DNA of 64,000 nucleotides from Platycnemis pennipes (GCA_933228895.1 OW121851.1:109575271-109639270), one strand, 5' to 3'; shown: positions 19,938 through 31,227, numbered from the stretch's first letter. Numbers and translations are program-made. The notes: a model not told the origin generated them from the letters alone.

Positions 19938-20116
19938 CAGGAGGAAAGGCTCCAGTTCATAAAAGGGGGTGTAGAGCTTTTGGGCCAGTTGGACAGCAAC
20001 GTCAGCGTCTGCATGTCTGCCCTGGTAAAAATCGGCAGCTTGCTTGGGCGTAACGATCGCATCAATGGAGAGCTGATAAAGCGACGGGGAGTTCTGATCG
20101 CTCTCCGTTTACTCTC
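19938..20116 (-). other. Possible orphan coding patch (about 58 codons, no ATG)
   Basis: The minus strand between in-frame stops reads ..NSPSLYQLSIDAIVTPKQ, AADFYQGRHADADVAVQLAQ, KLYTPFYELEPFLLEIWYI, stop. Composition is protein-like and third positions are GC-rich compared with the AT-rich surroundings. I do not recognise the family. It has no start codon and no obvious splice donor before the stop. The opposite strand also has an open frame over this stretch, so strand choice is uncertain. It may be a processed pseudogene fragment or an exon. Confidence 0.3.
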
Positions 20117-20984
20117 CGATATTTCACTTGCTCGGATTACGCTTCTATTATTCCTCCATGAGAGTGAACGGAGTTTTCCTTCTCGCTTCAGTAACACTTA
20201 AAGTTTCCCATTCCCCGTTAGTGCTTCCCTCTCGCTTATCGGGATGCATACGAAGACTCAATCTGTAAATTCATCTACGCTTCGTAGAAACTGCTGCCAC
20301 AATTATGAATTTTGTTGAGAAAAATGTTGAATACTTAAACATTTCCATGGAAAAGCGCATGCCCTCTCAGAATGCGTTTATATGCACCTTTTTTTTTAAC
20401 CAAGGACGAATAAGAGGTCATTGCGCATTGAGTTCTGGTATTGTGAATCTAATAGATTCTGTGAATTACAATCCGCAAAAGAGAAGAAATTACATTCCGA
20501 ACACACCTCGACTTTGATCATTTTTCATCCGCAGTTAAATTTTTCGGTTCAATCCTAGATTTTAAATGCGATTTCAAAAGTCAGGACGTTCCCCATTTTC
20601 AATCAAGCGTGACGGCAAAACCCCAAGAATGAGCATATCTCATTTTGGAGCTCAGAAAAAATAAGGGAACCTTTTGGAAAAATTTCTTGACAGAATTTTA
20701 AAATTAAGAAAATAGGTACATTGGTAGATATTCGACTTCAAAACGTTTTGGTGATATGCCTACTACATGCTGTTGGAATCTAAATATAGCTGCAAAATGT
20801 GAGTGTAGTTCACAGGAAGTTACAGGTTTAACGTAAAAATTATTGCATACTACTTACATGATATATGCATGAATTGACTGCCGTCAATCAAATTATTCAT
20901 ATTTGAAAGTTCATGGCTTAAAGAAGAATTGATGATGATCAGGAGAGAAATTTTAATTGTGATATGAAGGATAAGATCTAGTTA

Positions 20985-21485
20985 GTTATTCTGGAGAGGT
21001 GACCGACAGACCATTTGCGTCCCTACCTCTAATTACAGGTAGGGACGCAGTTTACCTCTAATTAGAGGTAGGGACTTTTCATATGGAAAGGTGGAGCGAA
21101 ACCCGGCATTAGGATCAGCCTTTACACCATGTGAGGTAGTCATTGGAGTGAGTTAGTTATTTGGGGTAGGCCACCGAGGGCCAAGGTCATTTGCATCATT
21201 TGTGATAAGAGTTTAATTTGGTAGAGGCAGGAATTTTTCAGGGAACGAGGGTGGAGAGGAATCCGGCGTCAGCTTTAGGCTACTCTTAGAGTAAGGTGCC
21301 AAGGGGTCCATGGTTTAACGTCACATTCAATGGGAAAAGTTCTGCACTTGATGTGTTTCCCGATTGGCACTCGATTAGGGATCGGTGTGCTGCAGGAAAA
21401 TCTCTAAAAATGTCGGAATTGAACCTGGTACCTCAGGACCGAAAGTAAGTTTTCACCAGTAGCTACCACACCAACCCAATCCCCG
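20985..21485 (-). repeat. tRNA-derived SINE with palindromic body
   Basis: On the minus strand GTGTGGTAGCTACTGGTG (A-box) and CAGGTTCAATTCC (B-box) at about 21470-21425 form a tRNA-like head. The body contains GACGTTAAACCATGGACCCC. Near 21014-21075 GTCCCTACCTCTAATTA and its inverse recur as nested palindromes. Two related ~150-bp blocks begin near 20985 and 21145 (both GAGTTAGTTATT-like), suggesting a duplicated or composite body. Confidence 0.55.
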
Positions 21486-21574
21486 ACATGATACGGGGAC
21501 CATTATGCATTTATCTTCGATATCAAAACTGTGGGAACTTGCATATAACCATGATAAATACGGATTCCACCAGA

Positions 21575-21620
21575 AATGGTGAGTTACAGTAATTCTCCTA
21601 TCGGCTAACCTTTTTTGTTT
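21575..21620 (-). pseudogene. 3' end of LINE remnant, left of the Gypsy insertion
   Basis: On the minus strand GGTTAGCCGATAGGAGAATT matches the 3' end of the LINE family as seen near 48390 (CAGCCGGTAGGAGAATT). It continues the remnant found at 26358-26610 once the Gypsy element is removed. Confidence 0.6.
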
Positions 21621-21762
21621 TGTAAAGGTATTTTTTGGTTCAAGTGATGTTACACCCTCGGCCGTGACTGAAAGATTGACAGCCATGAGTTAAAGAGGGA
21701 CGCACACACGTATAGGTGGCAGCACAAGTACATACTGTGATAGAGTGGTGACACATATAATA
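21621..21762 (-). repeat. 3' LTR of the Gypsy element
   Basis: Shares most of its length with 26196-26357 (GTAAAGGTATT.., TCGGCCGTGACTGAAA, GACAGCC, TGAGTTAAAGAG, GTGGTGACACATATAA). It lacks a stretch of about 20 bp present in the other copy. The polypurine tract AAAGGAAAGGAGG (minus strand, 21775-21763) directly precedes it. Confidence 0.88.
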
Positions 21763-22077
21763 CCTCCTTTCCTTTAGTCAGGCACCAAAAAAACATTTTG
21801 TCTGACAACCTGCAATACATTGAATATATAAGAACTCAAATAATTGAAAATATAATTACATTACATATTTATGTAAGCATATTAGAATAAAGTACACATC
21901 AGTAGAAATAAACCATCAAGGAAAGTCAGAGTCAGAGTATCTCTTCGGAGGCTTAACAAGTCGACCTGACCTAGTCTGAGGTGTAGTTACTTGTTGGTCC
22001 TCCTCCTGCCCTTCCCTTAACACATCATTGCTAAAGCCTGGCAGTGTCTTAGGAGTAGTCGGTTCTACCAGGTTAGT

Positions 22078-22814
22078 TTAATTCAGTGTACAATGTGAAT
22101 ATTTTTCTATACTAATACCTTTTAGCCTCAAATTATGGCAATTTCTACAATGCATAGTGCCATCGGGAGTCTTAAGGTAATATGACCTGGGGCAATTGTC
22201 TGCTACAGCTGTTATGACACCTTGTTGCCAATAATCATTTGGAGACTTTTTAAAGTAAATATCATCCCCAACCTTTAATGCTGGAAATTCTTTTGTTCTT
22301 TGATTTGCATAAGTTTTCATGTAATTTCTTTGCTTCGTAATGCCCCTTTGATATTCTTTAAATGTGACTGTTTTGGGTTGTAAATTTTTAAGAGAAATAG
22401 GCAGATTAAATCTTAGCTGATGGCCCATTAATAATATTGATTTTGAAGGCACATTAGTTTTAGTAGTAGTCCTATAATGGAACAAAGCAAGATCTTTTCC
22501 TTACTCTCGATTCTTTAAGAGAATATTTTTTGCTATTTTAACAAAACTTTCTATTTGGCCATTAGATCTAGGATAGTATGGGCTCTGGTGACATGTGCTA
22601 TTTTCCATTCAGAAATGAAAGATTTAAATTGTGCTGAATTGTAAGGAGGGTCATTGTCACTAACCAAATACACTGGAATACCATGGTGAGCAAAAATTGA
22701 CTTGAGTTGGGTGACCACTAATGATGCAGTATATCCTGATGTTAACAATGCCAACTCAAAATCCTTAGAATAATAATATCCAACTACTAAATACGTCAAA
22801 CCCCTAAAGGACAA
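22078..22814 (-). pseudogene. Gypsy integrase region (broken)
   Basis: Two frames cover an integrase core and C-terminus: LTYLVVGYYYSKDFELALL, HHGIPVYLVSDNDPPYNSAQ (catalytic D in VSDN) and SFISEWKIAHVT, then KTYANQRTKEFPALKVGDDI in the C-terminal DNA-binding part. A frame change near 22510-22550 separates them. The zinc-binding N-terminal part lies to the right, with stops. Confidence 0.8.
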
Positions 22815-23025
22815 TAAATCAACTTCAACTCGTTCCCATGGAAGTTTAGAAATTGGGTAATTAACTATCGGTTCATGCGGATTATGACATAAATATTTTG
22901 CCGAAATTTCACATTGATTGATTAAATTTTCTAAGTCAGAGTTAATATTTGGCCAGTAAATGATGTCACAGACTAAATTCTTGGTGACCCTAGCCCTTGA
23001 TGACCCAAGTGGACTCTTTGTAAAA

Positions 23026-23808
23026 TTATTGTCTTAAAGCAGTAGGGGCAGCAAGACTCGATCCTCTAAAAACTAGGTTACCTGCTACATGTATTTCGGA
23101 GCACATATTCCAGTATGGTTTAGCACACGGTTCCACTTTATTTTCAGAGCTTGGCCAGCTTTCATAATAATATTTTTTAAGAACTGACAGTGTTGGATCA
23201 TGGTTTTTGACAGCAATGAATTCTTCACGTTTTTGCTCAGACATGGTTAAATTATTAAACAATAAATTAATATGGATTTCTGCTTCCTGTTCAATGTTAG
23301 GAAGAGGAGCCCTTGACAGTGCATCAGCAAGTAACATATATTTACCTAGAACATAAATAACTTGTAAATGGTAAGACTGCTGTGCTAACATCATTCTTTG
23401 CAGGCCACTAGGTACATCTGTTAATGGTTTTTGGAACAATGTCACTAAAGGTTTATGATCTGTTTCAACATTGACCATATGTCCATAAACAAATTAATGG
23501 AACTTCTGACAACCAAATTAAATAGCATACAATTCTTTTTCTATTTGTGCATACCACTGCTGACTTTCTGTAAGACTTTTAGACGCATATGAAAATGGTT
23601 GACCCTTTTGCAACAAAACCGCTCCAACAGCTATGGTAGAGGCATCAACTGACAGAGTGATTGGTAAATTAACATCAAACTGTGAAAGCACTGGTGCAGT
23701 AGTTATTATTGGCTTCAAATTATTAAATGCACAATCATGATTTAAATCCCATGTCCAGACAACATTTTTACTAAGAAGCATTCTCAGTGGTTCAGATTCT
23801 TTGGCCAA
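23026..23808 (-). pseudogene. Gypsy RNase H region (broken)
   Basis: The frame at 23808-23518 encodes TLSVDASTIAVGAVLLQKGQ and FSYASKSLTESQQWYAQIEK with the RNase H catalytic D and E. The next frame (23478 on) starts VNVETDHKPLVTLFQKPLTD and contains LADALSRAPLPN, the standard end of Ty3/Gypsy RNase H. A frameshift/stop near 23500 separates the pieces. Confidence 0.88.
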
Positions 23809-24145
23809 ATTATTTATATAGGGACTTAAGTAATTAATAATACCAAAAAATTCTTTTTAATTCTTTAGTGTTTCGTGGTCTAGGAATTTCACATATGGCC
23901 CTTACTTTAGAATTATCTGCCCTCATGCCATTCTCATCAAAAGTATGACCTAGCAAGAGGCAATTTCCTTGCCTCGAAAGTGGCACTTCAATTTGTTAAA
24001 TTTAAGATTAACTTTTTGAGCCCTTTAAAAAATCTTTTAAGTCTTTCATTGTGGAGACTTTCATTTTCTGCCCATACCAGTACGTCATCTGCATAGACCA
24101 AAACACCAGGGATATCAGAAAATATTTCTGGCACAGAATTAAGAC
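23809..24145 (-). pseudogene. Gypsy reverse transcriptase, C-terminal fragment
   Basis: On the minus strand IPGVLVYADDVLVWAENES spans about 24112-24056; the catalytic YADD codons are 24095-24084. The sequence then frameshifts toward the RNase H region. Upstream of IPEIFSDIPG the frame is cut at 24145 by foreign sequence beginning CAGTGGCG. Confidence 0.88.
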
Positions 24146-25200
24146 CAGTGGCGAAGCCAAGGTATTCGAAGTGGGTATTCTAGCTCATCGGCCCCTTAAT
24201 TTGCTGCTTCAGAGACTCAAATATTCCAGTTGACAAAAATCAGTCGAATTAACACATTGTGTACCGGGCTATTTAAATGGGTTATAACCCTCTGTTCCGG
24301 TGGGTTTTTAAAATCTAGTTTTTTTAGCATGCATTGCATACGAAGAGAACGCTAGATGCTTGTTCACTTCTTAACCTCTCGCCCCACTGTTAATTTGAAA
24401 TAAATTTTCCGGCACCCAACCATGCACAGAGGTCAGCACCTTAGGGGCTAAGTAAATTGCCTTGATGTTTTCCGTTGATCATATAGATTCGGCAGTTTTC
24501 CTTTGGGCAAAGGTGTCCATGACGCGTTCCTTGAAACTTTCGTCGCTCGAGTGGTTGTTCAGTAAAGCCTTATCAACCGCCAGGGTGCTTAAATTGCTTA
24601 GGCTGGAGTCCGTCATGGAGTTTCCTAAAAATGTGTTCTCTGTCTTCAACGTACTCATACTTCTTTCGGACAATACAGTTGATACAGGAAATGTCTGAAT
24701 CAGTCTTATAATTCCCACAAATTCTTGATATACCTACTTTATCCAGGTCATTGTCCAAAAAGTATTTAAGTAACAAATGCGCAGGCAAGTGTTTACTCTC
24801 GTTGTAATAGACATTAATGAGTTAATTTTTTAGCTATCCACTGTTAAATAATGAGTGCATTTTATTAAGCTACTCAATTTCGCTGAGGGAAATGATGTAT
24901 TTTGTGCAGGATCTTCATCTAGCAATTCTGCACAATAGAAGTTATCGAAGTCTTCAAAATGAGATTCCATGTGGACAACGAAGGTGTCAATTATTTCAAA
25001 AACGAGCCTTCTGAATTAGTGAAACGTGTCTAGTCCACCCTGGTTGTTGTTGTTCAGTCCTTTAGCCGTAGGTTGACTTGTTATTTTCCAACCACTAAAC
25101 GAAGAAAAAATTCACATGCAGCGAAACTGTTTCATACAGAATCAGTCTCCCTTAATTTCCCTCCGTCTCGCCATCTCTTGATCATTCGCCGAGACTCGGA
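24146..25200 (-). mobile_element. hAT transposon fragment inside the Gypsy element
   Basis: Begins with CAGTGGCGAAGCC, typical of hAT terminal repeats. The minus strand 24718-24479 encodes a C-terminal dimerisation-like segment: IRLIQTFPVSTVLSERSMST, LKTENTFLGNSM, LSNLSTLAVDKALLNN, resembling the FLTIPV..SxERSFS pattern of hAT transposases. A preceding segment LLLKYFLDNDLDKVG is in another frame. The right terminus and an 8-bp duplication were not found, so the right boundary is approximate. Inactive. Confidence 0.65.
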
Positions 25201-25212
25201 AGGGCGCGAGAA

Positions 25213-26099
25213 CTAGGCGTTAGTGCCTGGACCTGTTCCGCTGGACACTTGTAGCGATGAATTTGACCACATTTGGAGCATTTGATTCTTCCGCGGAGAT
25301 CGCTGCTGCTCGGACTGTTGACGTTGTGGCTGCGCATGCGTAGGTGTCTGCTGATTTCCCGTTCGACGTGGACATGGTACTAATACATGTATTAGTACCA
25401 TGGACGTGAAGTTGCCCTTCTTTGCGTGTGCGCAGCCGTCCGCCGTGATGGATGTGCTCCGGGGCGGGAACGTTGAACAACGCTTACATCAGCCACTTCC
25501 ACTTTCTGTGCGTCTCGCTGTGATGAGAGAATACCTATGGCGAGATTAACTGCCTGAAGAAGATCGAGGTCCGGTTCTTGCAGTAGTTTCTCTCTAACCA
25601 CATGATGCCGTGGATTCATATTTAAAATAAATACGTCCTTCACCAGCGACTCGCGCAAATTGCCGAACTCACACTCAAGACTCAAATTTTGAAGGTCCGT
25701 CAAGAACGTGCCTATATCATCCTGACCTTGGAGTCTCGAGAAAAATGTATGCCTTTGCATTGTCAGGTTCTTTTTTGTTAGGAAGTGGTCATTCAATTTC
25801 CTCACCAGTTTATCGAACGTCACCTCTGATATGTTCAGGTTGAAGGAATTGAACACGTCCAACCCGTAGGGGCCAATATAATGGAGTAACAAGGCCACCC
25901 GACGTTCTTCCTTTTCTGTCACAAGACCACTGGCAATTAAATATATTTCAAAAGATTGATACCATCGTTTCCAGTTCACTGCGACATTTTCCTCTGTCTC
26001 CATCGGGCGCACGTGGCCTGACATGTCGATCGAAGTTTGCGATCGCGGTTGAATGTCCGAATTTGACTGCATTTGTTCGGATTCGTCATGTAAAGACAT
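25213..26099 (-). pseudogene. Gypsy gag
   Basis: From ATG at 26099 a 235-codon frame encodes a gag-like protein: acidic start, WKRWYQSFEIYLIASGLVTE, LNDHFLTKKNLTMQRHTFFS, RLQGQDDIGTFLTDLQNLSL and FILNMNPRHHVVREKLLQEP. This is the layout of mag/SURL-type Gypsy gag. Downstream a shifted frame still reads KCSKCGQIHRYKCP (about 25280-25240), a zinc-knuckle relative. It is broken by frameshifts before the nucleocapsid and truncated at the hAT insertion. Confidence 0.85.
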
Positions 26100-26170
26100 C
26101 TCGATCTATTCTCGGTTGAAACGCGACAGTCGTTGCACTACATTAAAAATACTTAATAACGTAACGGAAG

Positions 26171-26193
26171 GAGTCCGCAACTTCTGACACCAT
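26171..26193 (-). promoter_or_regulatory. Primer-binding site of the Gypsy element
   Basis: Just inside the 5' LTR the minus strand reads TGGTGTCAGAAG, beginning with the TGG expected opposite a tRNA 3' CCA. It resembles the site used by mag/SURL-type Gypsy elements; the tRNA identity (possibly Leu) is not proven. Confidence 0.65.
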
Positions 26194-26195
26194 GT

Positions 26196-26357
26196 TGTAA
26201 AGGTATTTATTGGTTCAAGTTATGTTACATCGTCGGCCGTGACTGAAAAACTGACAGCCGTGAGTTAAAGAGATGAACACACCTCTGTATAGGTGCCAGC
26301 ACAAGTACAAACTGTGATACAAGGTCCTCATGTGATATAGTGGTGACACATATAACA
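26196..26357 (-). repeat. 5' LTR of the Gypsy element
   Basis: 162-bp LTR beginning (minus strand) TGTTATATGTGTCACC and ending CCTTTACA, homologous to 21621-21762. Divergence between the two copies indicates an old insertion. Confidence 0.88.
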
Positions 26358-26610
26358 TTTTGTAATCGCATAAATATAGTCTTTCACATCCTTCACTACT
26401 AATTACATATAGCTAATACATCTCATTCAAATTTCCTTCGACCATTGTCTTCATCAGGTAATCATGTCTCAAGATATGGCTGATTAAGTTTACTCGTTTC
26501 CTGTTCAAAGTGTGAAGCAGACTTCTCACTTCTTCAGCAGGCTTCTTAGGACTTCATTAGTCACTCGGTCGATAATTTTATCTTCTTCTTCCTTCTGTTG
26601 CACCGCATTT
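26358..26610 (-). pseudogene. LINE remnant (3' part), same family as 2088-4112
   Basis: The minus strand contains CTTAATCAGCCATATCTTGA and ACTAATGAAGTCCTAAGAAG, nearly identical to LINE positions 3888-3907 and 3825-3846, plus GATGAAGACAATGGTCGAAG. It is interrupted on its 3' side by the Gypsy element and resumes at 21620. It is highly degenerate. Confidence 0.8.
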
Positions 26611-27606
26611 GGAAGAGTTTCAGTATATACTTATCTTAGGACCGTATTTTTCTGAATACTTTTTCGTTTTTAACTCGGTCTATTCATTTTAGTTACTCTT
26701 TCTACTTTAACACCACATCCCAAATGCTGCCAGTTTTGCTTTCCTCTTCTAGATTAATCTTTAATTAACACTGCATTCTCATTTATCAATCTCTATTGCA
26801 GCTAATCTTTATTCTTCTCCACATCCATCCCTCAAGTGCCTCCAATTTCCTCTAATTTCTCATTCTTCACCGACCAGTTATCCGCACCAGCTTTAGTACC
26901 GTGCAGCCAAAACTTTCTAATTGCCTGCCTCATAATAATTGCAGTTATTTATAATTTTTTGACAGAATTACTGCCAAAAAGGGTGAAATTGCCAAGATGT
27001 GCCCGCGTGTACCCTACCACTTTTAGTGATCAGGAAGCCTAGGCTTCCGTTTTCTTGAGAATACCATTACTGCTAAGACGCTATTCATCGATAATCGGTC
27101 GATCATTCGTATGTACTATGGTGGAAGTCTTGATATCGCATCGTTTCAGTTACTATGACTTACTTGTGGGCCCGTGCGCATTAAAATGAAAATCCGATAC
27201 ACGTTAAAAATTTAATTTCGGTGTTGCTAGTGTATTGGATGGAAGAAGGACCGGGTTACTCGTAGGAACTGTTTATTTTTCAGTGAGGCATTACACGAAT
27301 TAGCACACATTTGTAAAATATATAAGAATCAAGAATGGAAAACATATATGGTTGATTGTAGTTTAGGATGAGATACGAAGGTACCGCAGCTGTGCCGTTA
27401 CGACGCGATCCTTGAATGTATCCTTGAGTATAGGCCATCAACAATGTCCCCGCGTAAAAACAAATTGAACATTTTTAACTTCTATTTTCACGCAAATAAT
27501 GTATTGTGCAAATGTAAATTAGCAATTCTTCAGAAGCGGAGATTTTACTTTTTAAATTGTATAACAATCATCCTTTAGGTTGCAAATGAAGGGAGAAAAA
27601 GGGATA
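26611..27606. other. Unassigned AT-rich sequence
   Basis: Apart from possible further LINE decay at its left end, no recognisable gene or repeat structure. Confidence 0.4.
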
Positions 27607-27608
27607 TA

Positions 27609-28564
27609 CGAGGTCTGTTAAAAAAATACGCGGACTGACGTCATAAAACAAAATGTACTTTATTTAGAAGTTACATGTCTGGGTTCCCTTCAAAGTACTC
27701 TCTTCTCCAACGCACACAATTATCCCAATGGTGTTACCACTTGTAGAAATAGTCCTGGTACGTTTCTTTTGTAATGTCCTTCAGCTCCTTCGTCGCATTT
27801 GCCTTAATCTCGGGAATGGTCCCAATTTTTCTTCTTTTCAAGGGTCTTTAGAGTATGGGGGATAAGAAAAATTCACAAGGAACAAGGTCAGTTCAGTAGG
27901 GGGGTGGGGAAGCCTGTTATGACCCTTTACAAGAAGTTTTCATCTTCTTCTGAACGATCAAGCAGTTCCTGACAAACCTGGGCGCGACTGGATTTCTGGT
28001 CGTCCGTCATCGTTTGCGTGGTAAAAATTTCGCATTGCACCTTCAATATTGCGGCCAAAATCTCGTAACAAGATCCAACTGATATCCTTCATTCTTCAGC
28101 AAGCTCCCTGATGGTCAGATGTCAACTTGTCCGCACCAAGGTGTTGAATTTGTCGCCATGTGGGTCGTCATTTGACTTGGAAGGACGTCCAGGACGCTCA
28201 TCGTCTTCGATCGACTGTCGACAACCCATAAAACGTTCATGCTATTTGAAACATGCCGTACACTTCATGGCAACATCACCGTAAGCCGTGTTAAGCATAG
28301 CAAATGTTTTAGTCGCAGACTTTCCAAGTTCAGCACAAAATTTCACAGCAAGTCTTTGCTCCTTCAGGTCTGAAATCCAACAAACAAAACAATCGCACTT
28401 CACTAAAAACCGCAGTGTTGATCAACAAATGAAGATATCTCCAATCGGGTAACGGCGCTATTATCAGCTGATCTGTACAAATCTAGCAACACCAAGAGGA
28501 TTTCCCTGGAACCAACTGGAGCCGGGCAATTCAAACAGTCCGCGTATTTTTTGAACAGACCTCG
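27609..28564 (-). mobile_element. Degenerate mariner element, 956 bp
   Basis: TA at 27607-27608 and 28565-28566 flank inverted ends CGAGGTCTGTTAAAAAAATA / ending GAACAGACCTCG. On the minus strand the transposase reads, with stops and frame changes, FCAELGKSATKTFAMLNTAY, then HERFMGCRQSIEDDERPGRP, LTIRELAEE, ISVGSCYEIL and VCQELLDRSEEDENFL: the paired helix-turn-helix N-terminal half of a mariner transposase. The central catalytic part is largely deleted and only a C-terminal scrap remains at the left. Inactive. Confidence 0.9.
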
Positions 28565-28950
28565 TATACAAATAAACACCTCTTAGAAATGCATAATAAT
28601 TATGATTATTTTGATAGTATTTCGTTCTTCACCAAGATTTTTTTATCTGCTGATCGCATATGTGGAACCTAGGCATCTCTTCTCTACTTCCTGCTCAGCA
28701 TTTTTTTCTTACCTCGTGACCGTTTTGCGAATTTTAACCCTCCTTTTTCCAATGCTTGTTGTCGTATCCACCATGGCTACCTAATCTCCCTCCTAATTTC
28801 ATTGGTCATGCGTACGACGTAGTTACTTATAATTTACTTGATGATATTTTACCCTATTCTAAATTCACTGATCTTTTGTCTCTTTCTGCAAGCCCATGTA
28901 TCCAAGTACGTACTTGATTTTAATTCTCACACTCCTTACTCAACTTTTGA

Positions 28951-29550
28951 GTTTTGGAGCCATGCAACTCTACGCTGTTACAATAAACGATAGTCAGTCA
29001 TTCAAAAAGTCTGCGAAGTTTTGGCAGTCGCTAGGTAGGTACATTTATTGAAACCAATTATTTAATACCATATTTTCCCATATTTACCCATAGCCTAGTT
29101 TGTAAACTTATTCTTTCCATTTATAGATTAAGGTGTCATCTTCCAACCTTTTGGGTTTTGGAGCCATGCAACTCTACGCTGTTACAATAAACGATAATCA
29201 GTCATTCAAAAAGTCTGCGAAGTTTTGGCAGTCGCTAGGTAGGTACATTTATTGAAACCAATTATTTAATACCATGTTTTCCCATATTTGCCCATATCCT
29301 AGTTTCTAAACTTATTCTTTCCATTTATAGATTAAGGTGTCATCTTCCAACTTTTTGGGTTTTGGAGCCATGCAACTCTACGCTGTTACAATAAACGATA
29401 ATCAGTCATTCAAAAAGTCGGCGAAGTTTTGGCAGTCGCTAGGTTGGTACATTTATTGAAACTAATTATTTAATACCATATTTTCCCATATTTACCCATA
29501 GCCTAGTTTCTAAACTTATTCTTTCCATTTATAGATTAAGGTGTCATCTT
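28951..29550. repeat. Tandem array, 3 copies of a ~204-bp unit
   Basis: Units begin with GTTTTGGAGCCATGCAACTC at 28951, 29155 and 29359, so the period is exactly 204 bp. They differ by only a few substitutions. Each contains CAATAAACGATAxTCAGTCA and GGCAGTCGCTAGGTAGGTAC. A partial, diverged fourth copy of the unit start lies near 29795. No coding frame is conserved. Confidence 0.92.
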
Positions 29551-30388
29551 ACAGCCTAACTTCATTATCCTTTCTCATTGCCATCTCGCAAAGGTTTCAC
29601 TACTATCTCTTTTTTCTTGCCTTAAGTCCCCTCCACCTCGGTTAACTAATCTGCCTTCTTGCTTCTATATCTCATCACCGTGATGTTTTTAGACCTTCGT
29701 AATTCGTTTCGTGTCTTTAGTCCTTTTGGCTCTTTCTACTGGATCACTTCTCCACGTACTCAATTATTATTCTCATTCTTTCTTTTTCAACTTTGCTTTG
29801 GGTTTTCGATCCATGTAACTCCACGTAGCTGATCGCTGCCTTTTGTGATCTTTATTGATGAAGGACGTGAGAGGCGGAGGAATATGAGCTATGGTTGTAA
29901 TAGGGAAGAGAAATATTGGCATATTTTGGGTGGGATGAAGAATTTAGGTTGCATGCATGTTGTACATAATATGTAAACAGTACCATTACAGCTTCAAACC
30001 CGACGGTCGGTTCGACTGGTAAGAACAGAGCTCACCAAGTGCTAAGCCTAACGTCATGTGAAAGTAATGCTTTAGGTAAAGGGTGGGGGAAATCCATTTC
30101 CCCACGTCACTTTTAGTTTCCCAGAAATATCTGAGAATCTCTCAGATTGTCTTAGGCCGACCGTGTCCCTCTCAGGTCCTAACCATGGACCTGTAGTTAG
30201 CAGCCAAACACTCTCTTCTCTGGACTACCACGCCGTTACAAGAAGGGTTTATGAGCTAAAAGATGAGGGTAAATGTTATGGCGGGAGACTTCACAGTAAT
30301 ATTTCTTCATTACCATGTTTTAATCACACGAACACCAGTATTGAAAGGTTATTCGGAGGACGAAGGTAGCGTGATTTTTCATAAGAGA
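29551..30388. other. Unassigned sequence
   Basis: Pyrimidine-rich to about 29800, then AT-rich. No gene recognised. Confidence 0.4.
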
Positions 30389-30902
30389 GGAATGAGTAGA
30401 GATAGGAAGATTATGCATTTTGAAACCCACTATTATGCGACCAAATAATGATTATTTATGCGGCCATTATGCGGAAAAATTCTGATATCTATGCTGACAT
30501 TATGCGGCTTAAAAATTGCAGTTATGCGTTTTCATGAAAATTATGCAATATTTTGGAGATTGCCTCCATCACGCATACCATCCCGTCAGGTATAATGCCC
30601 TTTGTCATTCTCCATATTTTATGGAAACCCATCTGGTGCACTGAATTCTCATCAGGTACCCTCATTTATTTAATCAATTTGGAGTTTCATTAGGCAAAAT
30701 GGGAATTATACCTGTTAGAAATAAATATCTCATGAGGCACACTCAATTTTAGGCCAACCTATTACTGAAGAAATCAGGAACTGGATGGTGAAAAATAAAC
30801 CGTGAAGCTAAGGATTGACTTTTTTATTGGATAAATATAACAAAAAAAAACAATTACATTACAATGAACAGGGATAATTAAAACAATCACAGGAGGGGAG
30901 GG

Positions 30903-31099
30903 TGGGGCTAAACGGACCGTTTTTCGTTTGCGGCGTCCTGGAGGGCGGATTTAGGCAATTTTACTTCTGAAAAATAGTCTACCTTGTAGAATATTATGTG
31001 CTCTATAAATCCAATAAACTTTTCAAGCCATGTGAGCATCGGAAGTATATTTTTATGGCCATTTTTTGGTAAGTGCGCATCCGGTCCATTTAGCCCCAC
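30903..31099. repeat. 197-bp inverted-repeat unit inside the hAT-type element
   Basis: GGGGCTAAACGGACCG at 30904 on is mirrored by CGGTCCATTTAGCCCC ending near 31097. The minus strand is open for 63 codons across it (WLEKFIGFIEHIIFYKVDYF, EVKLPKSALQDAANEKRSV). It is not recognised and is probably a captured or nested short element. Confidence 0.5.
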
Positions 31100-31227
31100 G
31101 GTGGGGCTAAGGAGCGGGGTGCACGAGTTAACGCTGTCACTGATTGTTGTTTTCGCATGTTTTCAAATGTGATGTTGATGCTCCCTCCACTTGTTATTCC
31201 CCGTCGATGCTCACAGTCGTACTACCA

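Larger units (their letters stand above)
21621..26357 (-). mobile_element. Decayed Gypsy-type LTR retrotransposon with nested hAT fragment
   Basis: Minus-strand element bounded by two related LTRs (142 and 162 bp). Internal order is primer-binding site, gag, [hAT fragment], RT C-terminus, RNase H, integrase, polypurine tract, which is the Gypsy/Metaviridae order. No envelope-like ORF is seen. Protease and the N-terminal half of RT are missing where the hAT fragment sits. Several frameshifts and stops break pol. A/T-rich TTTT repeats abut both ends and may be the target duplication. The element lies inside a LINE remnant of the family at 2088-4112. Confidence 0.9.

Noticed and set aside
28951..29550. 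CRISPR-like or regulatory array
   Set aside because: The repeats are contiguous 204-bp units without spacers in a eukaryotic context; it is a simple tandem repeat.
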